Below are positions 16,860-24,385 of a stretch of DNA of 64,000 nucleotides, in pieces. Position 1 is the first letter of the stretch, and the number at the start of each line of letters is the position of its first letter. A model generated the notes under the pieces. The model was not told where the DNA came from, did not search any database, and worked only from the letters and a program-made list of their open reading frames with translations. This DNA comes from UBA987 sp002292105 (GTDB taxonomy: Bacteria; Bacteroidota; Bacteroidia; NS11-12g; UBA9320), in assembly GCA_943846675.1 (NCBI GenBank), contig OX044357.1, forward strand, positions 2,604,001-2,668,000, written 5' to 3'. A program made the translations under genes and the position numbers.

Positions 16860-17833
16860 TTACAACGCTTTAATACGTCATCAACCATGTGTGTTGAACC
16901 CATTATTACAGGAACGCGTTGATGAAGTTCTGATGGCTCAACCTCCATAATGCGTTGATCGCCAGTAGAGGCTTTCCCGCCAGCTTGCTCGGTAAGAAAC
17001 GCCATCGGATTGCATTCATACATTAAGCGCAACTTACCGTTTGGTGCTGAAGCACTGGCCGGATACATAAAGATCCCACCTTTTATTAAGTTTCTGTGAA
17101 AATCTGCCACCATTGAGCCAATATAACGTGCCGACATTTTAGCTTCTTTACACGCATCAATGTATTGCTTAATGCCTTCAGGGAAGGTCTTATAGTTGCC
17201 TTCATTAACGGAATAAATGGCACCCATTTCTGGTGTATGCATATTGGGGTGACTCAAGCAAAAATCGCCAATCGACATGTCAAGTGTAAACCCGTTAACA
17301 CCAGCACCAGTTGTGTAAACCAACATCGTGCTAGATCCGTAAATGATATAGCCTGCAGCAATTTGATTTACCCCTTTTTGTAAACAATCGGCATCAGTGG
17401 CTTTTGTTCCAACTGGAGACACCCTTCTGTAAATTGAAAAAATTGTTCCAATAGGTGCATTCACATCAATATTAGACGACCCATCTAATGGGTCCATGGC
17501 TAAGACATACTTAGCGTCAGGGTTTAGGTGTCTGATATAATCCTCTTCCTCACTTATAATGGCACAACAATCGCCACCAGCTGACAGAGAAGAAATAAAC
17601 TCGTCGTTGGCAATCACATCCAGCTTTTTAACCTCCTCACCCTGGATATTGGTAGACCCATGCTCGCCTAGCACGTCTACAAGACCTGCTTTCCGCACAT
17701 CTCGATTTACCAGTTTGGTCGCAAACTTTATATCACGAAAAATTTTAGATAAGTTACCTGAAGCTCCTGGGTGTTTAGCTTGCTCGTTAGCCACAAACTG
17801 ACTTAAAGTTATGACGGTGTTTCTGTTTCTCAT
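16856..17833 (-). CDS. fbp: Fructose-1,6-bisphosphatase, class I
   Basis: The protein has 325 residues. The metal- and substrate-binding core is present: EEED (95-98) and DPLDGSSNID (114-123), plus 'GFTLDMSIGDFCLSH', 'RYIGSMVADFHRNLIKGGIFMYP' and 'LRLMYECNPMAFLTEQAGG'. The enzyme removes the C1 phosphate of fructose-1,6-bisphosphate in gluconeogenesis. It is the first gene of a two-gene unit with the lipid kinase (4-bp overlap) and is divergent from the aspartate kinase gene. Confidence 0.97.
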   Translation of the reverse strand: MRNRNTVITLSQFVANEQAKHPGASGNLSKIFRDIKFATKLVNRDVRKAGLVDVLGEHGSTNIQGEEVKKLDVIANDEFISSLSAGGDCCAIISEEEDYIRHLNPDAKYVLAMDPLDGSSNIDVNAPIGTIFSIYRRVSPVGTKATDADCLQKGVNQIAAGYIIYGSSTMLVYTTGAGVNGFTLDMSIGDFCLSHPNMHTPEMGAIYSVNEGNYKTFPEGIKQYIDACKEAKMSARYIGSMVADFHRNLIKGGIFMYPASASAPNGKLRLMYECNPMAFLTEQAGGKASTGDQRIMEVEPSELHQRVPVIMGSTHMVDDVLKRCN

Positions 17834-17874
17834 TTTGGTTATTCTTCACAAACGCTTTAGTAGTGGTAAAAACG

Positions 17875-17896
17875 TAATTTTGCAGTGGCAAATATA
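17875..17896. promoter_or_regulatory. Head-on pair of -7 elements for lysC (plus) and fbp (minus)
   Basis: TAATTTTG (17875-17882, plus) and TATATTTG (17889-17896, minus) both match TAnnTTTG exactly and point at each other across 6 bp. The two start sites would fall in or next to that gap, so polymerases at the two promoters would collide or exclude each other. Neither has a clear TTG at -33, which lowers confidence. Confidence 0.45.
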
Positions 17897-17925
17897 AGTC
17901 CACAAACAGCAATAAACTTGGTTGA

Positions 17926-19188
17926 ATGTTAGTATTCAAATTTGGAGGGGCATCTGTTAAAGATGCAAAATCGGTTCGCAACGTAGCAAACATCTTACAG
18001 CGTTATCAAAACGAACAAATTTTGGTCGTAGTTTCTGCCATGGGCAAAACAACGAACCTAATGGAATCATTGGTTGATGCCTACATTAATCAGAAAGACT
18101 TCAATTCAATTCTTGATGAGGTAAAATCTTTTCATCGAAAAATAACACAAGATTTAATCGGCGAAAACTCACAACAGTTCTATGAAGTTGAGAACCTGCT
18201 CATTGAATTGGAATGTGCTTTAGATACAGACATGTTAAGCAACGGTTATGACTTCGTCTATGATCAAATTGTGCCTTACGGCGAATTGATTTCTACACGA
18301 ATTATTAGCCATTTCTTGAATGAGAATGACGTTACGAATCGCTGGCTAGATGCCAGAAATTTTGTTGTCACCTCTTCCGATCATCGAAGAGCTAGAGTGG
18401 ATTGGGACACAACCAAAAACCTGATTAGTAAAAGAGCCAAAAAGCTAATCGAAAAGCAGTTGACCATCACACAAGGCTTCATCGGCCGAACAATAGACAA
18501 TACGACGTCAACACTGGGCCGTGAAGGGAGTGACTATTCAGCGGCCATTTTTGCATTTTGTCTGGATGCGGCGTCTGTCACCATTTGGAAAGACGTACCT
18601 GGCGTGATGAATGGCGACCCAAAATTACTCGACAACACAACATTGTTACCCGACATTTCTTTTAAAGAAGCAATTGAATTGGCTTACTACGGGGCATCTG
18701 TTATACACCCAAAAACGATACAGCCCTTATTAAAAAAATCGATTCCATTATACGTTCGTTCATTCGTTGATGAACATGCTGCTGGAACCATTGTGCAAGA
18801 CCACGGTCTTCAAAATGTGGTTGAGGTTCCGTGTTACATTGTAAAAGACAATCAAGTTATGCTTTCGTTGTCGTCAAAAGATTTTGCCTTTATTGTTGAA
18901 GACAACCTTAGTCATATATTCAGTGCACTTGCCTCGAGTGGCATTCAAATAAACTTGATGCAAAACACGGCCATTTCGTTTACCATATGTGTAAACAACG
19001 ACGCCATGCGTATTGATAATTTCCTGTCTATCGTAGGAGAAACCTACTTGATAGAAAAAACAGAAAAACTAAAGCTCTTGACTGTGTTTAACCCGTCTAG
19101 CGATTCAAATTTGTCTAGTATCGGGGAAGGTAAAAAGGTAATTCTTGAGCACCGAACGCAAAACGCATTACAGGTTATTCTTCAATAG
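17926..19188 (+). CDS. lysC: Aspartate kinase
   Basis: The protein has 420 residues. KFGGAS (5-10) opens the amino-acid kinase fold; 'VVSAMGKTTN', 'GREGSDYSAA' and 'TIWKDVPGVMNGDPKL' are further kinase signatures. The last 120 or so residues hold two ACT-like regulatory repeats ('VMLSLSSKDFAFI', 'GIQINLMQNTAISFTICVNN'). It phosphorylates aspartate in the first step toward lysine, threonine and methionine. It is monofunctional, with no homoserine dehydrogenase part. The last 14 bp overlap the end of the convergent SIMPL gene. Confidence 0.92.
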   Translation: MLVFKFGGASVKDAKSVRNVANILQRYQNEQILVVVSAMGKTTNLMESLVDAYINQKDFNSILDEVKSFHRKITQDLIGENSQQFYEVENLLIELECALDTDMLSNGYDFVYDQIVPYGELISTRIISHFLNENDVTNRWLDARNFVVTSSDHRRARVDWDTTKNLISKRAKKLIEKQLTITQGFIGRTIDNTTSTLGREGSDYSAAIFAFCLDAASVTIWKDVPGVMNGDPKLLDNTTLLPDISFKEAIELAYYGASVIHPKTIQPLLKKSIPLYVRSFVDEHAAGTIVQDHGLQNVVEVPCYIVKDNQVMLSLSSKDFAFIVEDNLSHIFSALASSGIQINLMQNTAISFTICVNNDAMRIDNFLSIVGETYLIEKTEKLKLLTVFNPSSDSNLSSIGEGKKVILEHRTQNALQVILQ

Positions 19189-19915
19189 CAAAGGTCGCGT
19201 TGATCTCATACTTTATGGTAATCTCTCGGAGTTCAGTTGCTCCAGACGATTGATTGGATTGGGTATTCATTACCCTTTTTTCTCTTGCAAACGGAACAGG
19301 CGGGTTGTAGCCATATTCTGCTTCACTAATCATAAGAACTGCACCACATTTTTGGTCTAAGCTCTCTAATAAATAAGAAGCTTTGTCTTTTGCATTTTTA
19401 AGTGCCGCAATTTTTACTTCCTTTTTTATCGACTCCATCTTAGAGTGTCTTAATGCACTGATTTGCATGTTGGCTACTCCTTTTGCATCAATCGTTTTGA
19501 TAATTTGGTCCACAGTTTTAAAATCACTTAGCGTTAGCACAAGTGTTTTGTTTACCAACAATTCTTTCCCTGCGGGCCGATAATAATTACCCGCTGCACT
19601 CACTTTAATCTGGTTATCCTTTACCCCTGCCTTCTTAAGCTGCCCTAAAATTAAAGGTTCAATAGTGGTTATCGATATTTTGGTTTTATAGTCTTCGTAC
19701 TTCTTACCAGGCTCAAATTCTTCTTTCCAGTATTCTTTAATATTGATGGTGAACTCAATAATATCTGGAACAATTTTTTTCTCAGCCGTTCCGGTTACAT
19801 TGATGGTTCTAGTTTGATCTGCTGTTGTCGTTGTCATTTTTTGAGCTTTACAATTCGTAAAAAAGAAACTGGTCAATACAAATATCCAAGTGATGCTGCG
19901 TTTGTTTGTTTTCAT
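19175..19915 (-). CDS. SIMPL (DUF541) domain envelope protein
   Basis: The protein has 246 residues. The hydrophobic start ends in FFTNC, so it is a signal peptide or a borderline lipobox. The SIMPL domain (about 35-245) starts with 'RTINVTGTAEKKIVPDIIEFTINIKE' and includes 'LTLSDFKTVDQIIKTIDAKG' and 'IAALKNAKDKASYLLESL'. Members are periplasmic or outer-membrane associated and poorly characterised. It lies 7 bp downstream of the MORN protein gene in the same direction, which suggests one transcript. Confidence 0.85.
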   Translation of the reverse strand: MKTNKRSITWIFVLTSFFFTNCKAQKMTTTTADQTRTINVTGTAEKKIVPDIIEFTINIKEYWKEEFEPGKKYEDYKTKISITTIEPLILGQLKKAGVKDNQIKVSAAGNYYRPAGKELLVNKTLVLTLSDFKTVDQIIKTIDAKGVANMQISALRHSKMESIKKEVKIAALKNAKDKASYLLESLDQKCGAVLMISEAEYGYNPPVPFAREKRVMNTQSNQSSGATELREITIKYEINATFAIEE

Positions 19916-19921
19916 AATACG

Positions 19922-21073
19922 TTACCTCATTTCAATATCGTTTTCAAATTGAACAGTGACAGAGCCACTAATTGGACTGTATAGCTCAAAGTCTCCTTCT
20001 TTCTTGCCATTCACCCAGGTGCCGCTTAAAGATGTTTGGCTTCCATTGACAACCTGTTTGCAATATCCATGTGGTTTGCCATTCCTAAAACTGCCATCAA
20101 CATATCCTTCAGGACTCACCAACTTGCCTTTTCCGTTGAATTGATTGTTCCGAAACTCTCCTTCGTAGTGATACTTCTCTGAAAACCAAAAATGGCCATC
20201 TCCATGCATTAAATCACGGTACCATTGACCCTCGTATCGCGTACCATTCGAAAAAGTTGCATTTCCATAACCAGTTCGACGACCCAATATAAAATCACCT
20301 TGATACAGTACCCCTTTGGGAACGCTTAATACACCTTCTCCCCAAAGGAAGCCAAGTCTAAAGTTACCTGTGTAGGCCATCCCGGTGGAATCCGAAAATG
20401 TCCCTTGTCCATTGGGTATCCCACTCTCCCAATTGCCATTGTATTGAAGCGACGTGGGCCACCTCATCTCACCTTTACCAACAAAACAATCACCAGATAT
20501 GCACTGACCACCAGGTATAATGCGCATCCCCCATTCCGATTGTAGCAATTGATTTTGAGCTGTCAAAAAACTATCGTTTACGCTAAACTTTACCAACTCA
20601 ATATTTTTGTTTTTAAAATATACTTTGGCGTGCCCCACGCCTAAATCGCCGTGGTAAATGAACTTATTGAAGGTGTCAACTTCGAACGCATCATAAGTAT
20701 AATTTGCAAAATCAGATAACCGCATAGAAAAATCTAGCGCCATCGGCAACTCACCTTCAAAAGGACTAAACACATATCCCGAATCGTAGAATTGAACTTC
20801 CTTAAGGACAAAATTTTGATTGAAGATTAAACTAATCCCTTTTTCGTACGAACGCATTTCATACTCGTTGTTTGCTAAGGAAAATATTTCTTCTAACTGT
20901 CCCGAGTCTAAAGACTGAATTAACGCGGTAAGTGGAGGATACGTGGCAATTTGACCCAACATATATAAATATGGGCTCGTTTTTATCTCTTCTGTTGGCT
21001 TGGCTTGTCCAAAACCAACCAAACTACTCGCAACAAGTATTGCTAAAAAGACTCCTTTTGTAATGTATTTCAT
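19922..21073 (-). CDS. Secreted MORN-repeat protein
   Basis: The protein has 383 residues from ATG 21073; this start gives a clean signal peptide (MKYITKG..., cleavage near VGFGQ), whereas upstream starts would bury it. Residues about 25-205 have no recognised domain. From about 210 to the end there are seven or so MORN motifs of about 22 residues ('YNGNWESGIPNGQGTF', 'YTGNFRLGFLWGEG', 'YQGDFILGRRTGYGNATF', 'YEGQWYRDLMHGDGHF', 'YEGEFRNNQFNGKGKL'). MORN arrays form extended beta scaffolds. The protein is exported; its binding partner is unknown. It is followed 7 bp later by the SIMPL gene. Confidence 0.85.
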   Translation of the reverse strand: MKYITKGVFLAILVASSLVGFGQAKPTEEIKTSPYLYMLGQIATYPPLTALIQSLDSGQLEEIFSLANNEYEMRSYEKGISLIFNQNFVLKEVQFYDSGYVFSPFEGELPMALDFSMRLSDFANYTYDAFEVDTFNKFIYHGDLGVGHAKVYFKNKNIELVKFSVNDSFLTAQNQLLQSEWGMRIIPGGQCISGDCFVGKGEMRWPTSLQYNGNWESGIPNGQGTFSDSTGMAYTGNFRLGFLWGEGVLSVPKGVLYQGDFILGRRTGYGNATFSNGTRYEGQWYRDLMHGDGHFWFSEKYHYEGEFRNNQFNGKGKLVSPEGYVDGSFRNGKPHGYCKQVVNGSQTSLSGTWVNGKKEGDFELYSPISGSVTVQFENDIEMR

Positions 21074-21157
21074 GTAGACTTCTATACAAATAAACGTGAA
21101 TGAAAATGAATAGTATGAATAGCCGAACATTTTTTTATTTAGAATGTTTTAAAATAG

Positions 21158-21165
21158 TAGTTTTG
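21158..21165 (+). promoter_or_regulatory. -7 promoter element of the ferredoxin operon
   Basis: TAGTTTTG matches TAnnTTTG and ends 8 bases before the fdx ATG, predicting a leader of about 3-5 nt. The -33 region reads TTA rather than TTG. Confidence 0.5.
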
Positions 21166-21173
21166 CACGCTTT

Positions 21174-21500
21174 ATGGCACATAAAATTCGATTTCTTTTT
21201 GAAAACAGTGACCTCAAGTCGAAAGAGGTAGATTGTGATTCAGGTGATTCCATTTTGGATGTAGCGCATGATCATGACATTGAGTTGCACCACAATTGTG
21301 GGGCAGTTTGTGCATGTTCAACCTGCCACGTATACATTGAAGAGGGTATGGACAGCTTGCCTGAAATTACAGACAAAGAAGAAGACTTTATTGATCGGGC
21401 TATTAATCCTAGCATTAATTCTCGATTGGCCTGTCAATGTAAAATATCAAGTGATTTGACAGTCACTATTCCTGATCAAGAACAATTTAACGGACACTAA
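21174..21500 (+). CDS. fdx: 2Fe-2S ferredoxin, ISC-type
   Basis: The protein has 108 residues with the adrenodoxin-type cluster ligands Cys42, Cys48, Cys51 and Cys87 in the pattern C-x5-C-x2-C-x35-C ('CGAVCACSTCHVYI', 'RLACQCK'). 'DSILDVAHDHDIEL' precedes the cluster loop as usual. It donates electrons in iron-sulfur cluster assembly. iscX follows after 1 bp, which confirms that it belongs to the ISC system. Confidence 0.93.
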   Translation: MAHKIRFLFENSDLKSKEVDCDSGDSILDVAHDHDIELHHNCGAVCACSTCHVYIEEGMDSLPEITDKEEDFIDRAINPSINSRLACQCKISSDLTVTIPDQEQFNGH

Positions 21501-21501
21501 G

Positions 21502-21738
21502 ATGGAGACATTTGAATTACCTATAGAGTGGTCTGACTATGAAGACATCGCCATGACTTTATACGAAAAGTTTGGAGACGACTTTAACGAAGGTAAAATA
21601 TACCGCATTCGATTTACTGATTTATTGAGTTGGGTGATGGAAATCCCTAATTTCGCTGGAACAAAAGAAGATTGTAACGAAGGCCACCTAGAAATGATTC
21701 AATCAAACTGGGTATACGAGTGGCGTGACAATCAATAA
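21502..21738 (+). CDS. iscX: IscX (Fe-S assembly accessory protein)
   Basis: The protein has 78 residues, slightly longer than the 66-residue E. coli form. Conserved blocks are 'WSDYEDIAMTLYEKF', 'RFTDLLSWVMEIPNF' and 'EGHLEMIQSNWVYEW'. IscX is a small acidic partner and iron-dependent regulator of the IscS cysteine desulfurase. It is directly coupled to fdx (1-bp gap), as in other genomes. No other isc gene is present in the window. Confidence 0.92.
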   Translation: METFELPIEWSDYEDIAMTLYEKFGDDFNEGKIYRIRFTDLLSWVMEIPNFAGTKEDCNEGHLEMIQSNWVYEWRDNQ

Positions 21739-21743
21739 TCGTT

Positions 21744-22244
21744 GTGGCAGAAATATACTTACAGAAACTCAAACACATAAAAGTATTCGTCTTTGACATA
21801 GACGGGGTGTTAACCGACGGTAATATCAATGTTACCGATGACGGAGTTTTTTTCAGATCTACAAGCGTGAAAGATGGGTATGGTATAGCCAAAGCACTTA
21901 AAGCAGGATTTAAAATCGTTGTTATCAGTGGTGGATCCGCCGAAGGTGTAAAAATTAGACTAAATCGTCTTGGCGTTGACGATGTTTTCTTACACGTTAA
22001 AAACAAGCTTGAGGTTTTAGACAGTTGGTTGATGAAAAATAATTATCAGCGTGAAGACTGTTTAATGATGGGCGATGATGAGCCTGATTTAAAAGTAATG
22101 GCTGCTGTAGGCTTTTCTTGCTGTCCGTCAGATTCGGTTCAAAAAGTTAAAGATGCCGTAGACTATCAATCTCCCAACGTTGGAGGCAAAGGTTGCGTTA
22201 GAAACGTGATTGAAACCCGTCTCAAACTATCAAACGACTGGTAG
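21744..22244 (+). CDS. KdsC-like HAD phosphatase (3-deoxy-D-manno-octulosonate 8-phosphate phosphatase)
   Basis: The protein has 166 residues starting with GTG. The HAD nucleophile block is FDIDGVLTDG (Asp18, Asp20); 'VVISGGSAEGVKIR' gives motif II, and 'MMGDDEPDLKVMAAVGFSCCP' gives the metal-binding aspartates. The small capless form matches KdsC, which makes Kdo for LPS, though similar YrbI-type and nucleotidyl-sugar phosphatases cannot be excluded. It follows iscX by 5 bp in the same operon. Confidence 0.85.
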   Translation: MAEIYLQKLKHIKVFVFDIDGVLTDGNINVTDDGVFFRSTSVKDGYGIAKALKAGFKIVVISGGSAEGVKIRLNRLGVDDVFLHVKNKLEVLDSWLMKNNYQREDCLMMGDDEPDLKVMAAVGFSCCPSDSVQKVKDAVDYQSPNVGGKGCVRNVIETRLKLSNDW

Positions 22245-22282
22245 TCAATCAGTTGTGCTAGCAATGTTTTACTAGAAATAAT

Positions 22283-22392
22283 TTGTGATTCATAAAATTT
22301 ACACTTTCTTTGTCTAGCCTTTGTGAGGAGGCATTTTTTCATGGTTAGTTTGGTTTATTTGCCCTGCTCATTAGAGCGGGGCTTCTTTTTAG
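22283..22392 (+). ncRNA. Putative small RNA, copy 1, with its promoter and terminator
   Basis: The promoter is TTG (22283-22285), 19 bases, then TTTCTTTG (22305-22312), 7 of 8 to the -7 consensus. After 13 bases begins the 65-bp body (22326-22390) that recurs unchanged at 22487. It holds AGGAGG, a T6 run, ATGG, and a 9-bp stem GCCCTGCTC/GAGCGGGGC with loop ATTA and a T tract. One pair is a U-G wobble that forms only in plus-strand RNA. The predicted transcript is about 22318-22392, roughly 73 nt. It also ends the fdx-iscX-kdsC-like operon, so it could be only a terminator; the promoter and duplication argue otherwise. Confidence 0.6.
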
Positions 22393-22551
22393 TCACAATT
22401 TGCACATATAGTCACATGTACTATAAATAATCTGTTAATTCTTGCAATTCACAAGTGAATGACCTTATCTTTGCTTCGCCTTCGAAAGGAGGCATTTTTT
22501 CATGGTTAGTTTGGTTTATTTGCCCTGCTCATTAGAGCGGGGCTTCTTTTT
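22326..22551. repeat. Perfect 65-bp direct repeat pair, 161-bp period
   Basis: Positions 22326-22390 and 22487-22551 are identical over all 65 bases. The 96 bp between them are not repeated apart from the similar promoter of copy 2. They constitute the bodies of the two small-RNA candidates. Confidence 0.95.
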
Positions 22552-22552
22552 G
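22442..22552 (+). ncRNA. Putative small RNA, copy 2, with its promoter and terminator
   Basis: The promoter is TTG (22442-22444), 21 bases, then TATCTTTG (22466-22473), a perfect -7 element. The body 22487-22551 equals copy 1 at all 65 positions, and the -7 to AGGAGG distance is again 13 bases. Over the 21 bases from the -7 element to the body the two copies agree at only 14 positions, so the transcribed part is much better kept than the promoter. The predicted transcript is about 22479-22552. The next gene, at 22568, is on the other strand. Confidence 0.65.
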
Positions 22553-22567
22553 CCCTAAACTGACGCT

Positions 22568-24385
22568 TTAATAATCTCTAAATTTTTCTGATGCAAATTG
22601 CGTGACGCCAAGAAGTTGGTTTTGCATTAGGTCTGATATGGAGTCGTTCTCTGTAGTGTTAACTAAAAACAAACTTCCTTTTATATCATAAACGATACAT
22701 CCGTTTTCGTTAATAATCCCTGCACCCAACACGTAATAATACAAAGCGTTAGAATTGTTGCTATCAAAAATTGACTTACTAAACTCATATTGGTCGGTAG
22801 GTGTATGCAGGATACTCTCGTGCAAAGACAGTGGGATATCTGTATGAGAACAGTAATGCGTATACCTTTTAGTGTGTTTCACTGCTCCGCCTGTCAATAA
22901 CAAAGGCACCCTAAATTTTCTTGGACTCAAAAGAACCAAATTACCAGGATTCTTGACCCCATGATCGGCTGTCACAACGACCAATGTATTCTCCCAAACA
23001 GGGGAAGCACTTAACTTATCCATAAAAACCCCAAAGCAACTATCTGTATAGTAAATGGCTTTATAAAAGTCTGAGGTTAAGGAGTCTGAGGTATATGATA
23101 CTGCCGGTATGTCGAAAGGTTCGTGGCTACTTAACGTATATAAGGTCGAAAAAAATGGCTTTTTTGAATTAACGATATCGTTGTAATAATGTGCAAACAT
23201 ATCCTCATCCCGTACACCCCATTTCCCTTCGTTGTTGGTTGAAATGTCGTTACCAGTAACCACATCATCTACATTGCCATCACTGAATAATAGCTTCAAA
23301 TTGGCAAAATCCAAATTGCCCCCATAATAAAACGACGTGTTATATCCTGCGTCTTTGAACCCCTTATAAACCTTAGGCACTTTTACTAATTTGTTGGGAT
23401 GACTAAGCAATCTGGCATTGGGCAATGCCGGATAACCGGTAAACAAAGTAGTCAATCCTTTGTCCGAACGGTCGCCGCTAGCATAGCATTGCTCAAATGA
23501 CAACCCGGTTTGCATCCATTTATTAAGATTAGGCGTTATTCCATCAATCCCACCAATACTCGAAACAACGTTGGCTGTAAAACTTTCTAATACAATAAAA
23601 ACGACATTACAATTCTTCTCAAATACCACTGCGGAAGTATCAGGTGCTGCTGGATAGGCTGAATTGTACCCTCTTTGCATGGATTTATTGTCGGTAAAAT
23701 TAAACGTCGAAACTTCGCTTTCCGTTAAAGAAAATGCAGCGTTCCAAACCGGATTAACCGCTAAATGATTGGCAAAAGGTTGGCTAGAATAATACACCGT
23801 ACTCACGTTCATGGTAGCCACGTCTAATCCACCACGAATCGGCACTATCAAAATTCCAGCTAAAAACAGGGCCCATATGCTTGCACCTCGGTTTACTTCA
23901 TAATTTCTAAGAAATCTCGTTATGCCATACCGATAACACCTGAGCATGAGGTAGGTAAAAACAATTGCCACCAAAACGACTATCCCCCAATCATACAAAT
24001 TCGCAGATGCGAAAGCTTCCTTCGGCGTTTTAAGATATTCTAAAATAGATCTGTCAATGTGATAACCCCAATAACTATAGAGTCGGCCGTTGATGATTAG
24101 AAAACCTGCCATTACGAAAACCAACAATCGATTCATCCAAAGAAGAATCTTTGGTAATGGTTTAAATGTAAATACGTTACACACCAAAATGACCAGCACA
24201 TTCAAGAGGGTGACGTAACCTGCCATTGAAAAATCCATTGGCAAGCCATGTGCACTAGCACTAACAAGTAGTGCCAGGTCAAGCCCGCTGTCTTGGATAT
24301 TGAGGAGATAGAAAGACACTCTCCCGACCAAGAAAAAAATCGTATAAAATAAAAACAACAGTATACTTAGTCGAACTGTTTTCAT
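22568..24385 (-). CDS. LtaS-like membrane sulfatase / phosphoglycerol transferase
   Basis: The protein has 605 residues. Five transmembrane helices occupy about 1-185, then a large extracytoplasmic alkaline-phosphatase-superfamily domain (about 255-560). Metal and nucleophile motifs: 'FIVLESFTAN' (263-272), 'DRSDKGLTTLFTG' with the likely Thr nucleophile near 312, 'SHEPFDIP', and 'VVVTADHGVKNPG' around 450-465. LtaS relatives in Gram-negative bacteria transfer phosphoglycerol or phosphoethanolamine to glycans, so an LPS or glycan decoration role is likely. It starts inside the stop of the FAD oxidoreductase gene (4-bp overlap). Confidence 0.85.
   Translation of the reverse strand: MKTVRLSILLFLFYTIFFLVGRVSFYLLNIQDSGLDLALLVSASAHGLPMDFSMAGYVTLLNVLVILVCNVFTFKPLPKILLWMNRLLVFVMAGFLIINGRLYSYWGYHIDRSILEYLKTPKEAFASANLYDWGIVVLVAIVFTYLMLRCYRYGITRFLRNYEVNRGASIWALFLAGILIVPIRGGLDVATMNVSTVYYSSQPFANHLAVNPVWNAAFSLTESEVSTFNFTDNKSMQRGYNSAYPAAPDTSAVVFEKNCNVVFIVLESFTANVVSSIGGIDGITPNLNKWMQTGLSFEQCYASGDRSDKGLTTLFTGYPALPNARLLSHPNKLVKVPKVYKGFKDAGYNTSFYYGGNLDFANLKLLFSDGNVDDVVTGNDISTNNEGKWGVRDEDMFAHYYNDIVNSKKPFFSTLYTLSSHEPFDIPAVSYTSDSLTSDFYKAIYYTDSCFGVFMDKLSASPVWENTLVVVTADHGVKNPGNLVLLSPRKFRVPLLLTGGAVKHTKRYTHYCSHTDIPLSLHESILHTPTDQYEFSKSIFDSNNSNALYYYVLGAGIINENGCIVYDIKGSLFLVNTTENDSISDLMQNQLLGVTQFASEKFRDY

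Noticed and set aside
22568..24385. The small-RNA terminators as the end of the LtaS-like gene
   Set aside because: On the minus strand the stem has an A-C mismatch and no U tract follows, so they do not serve that gene.
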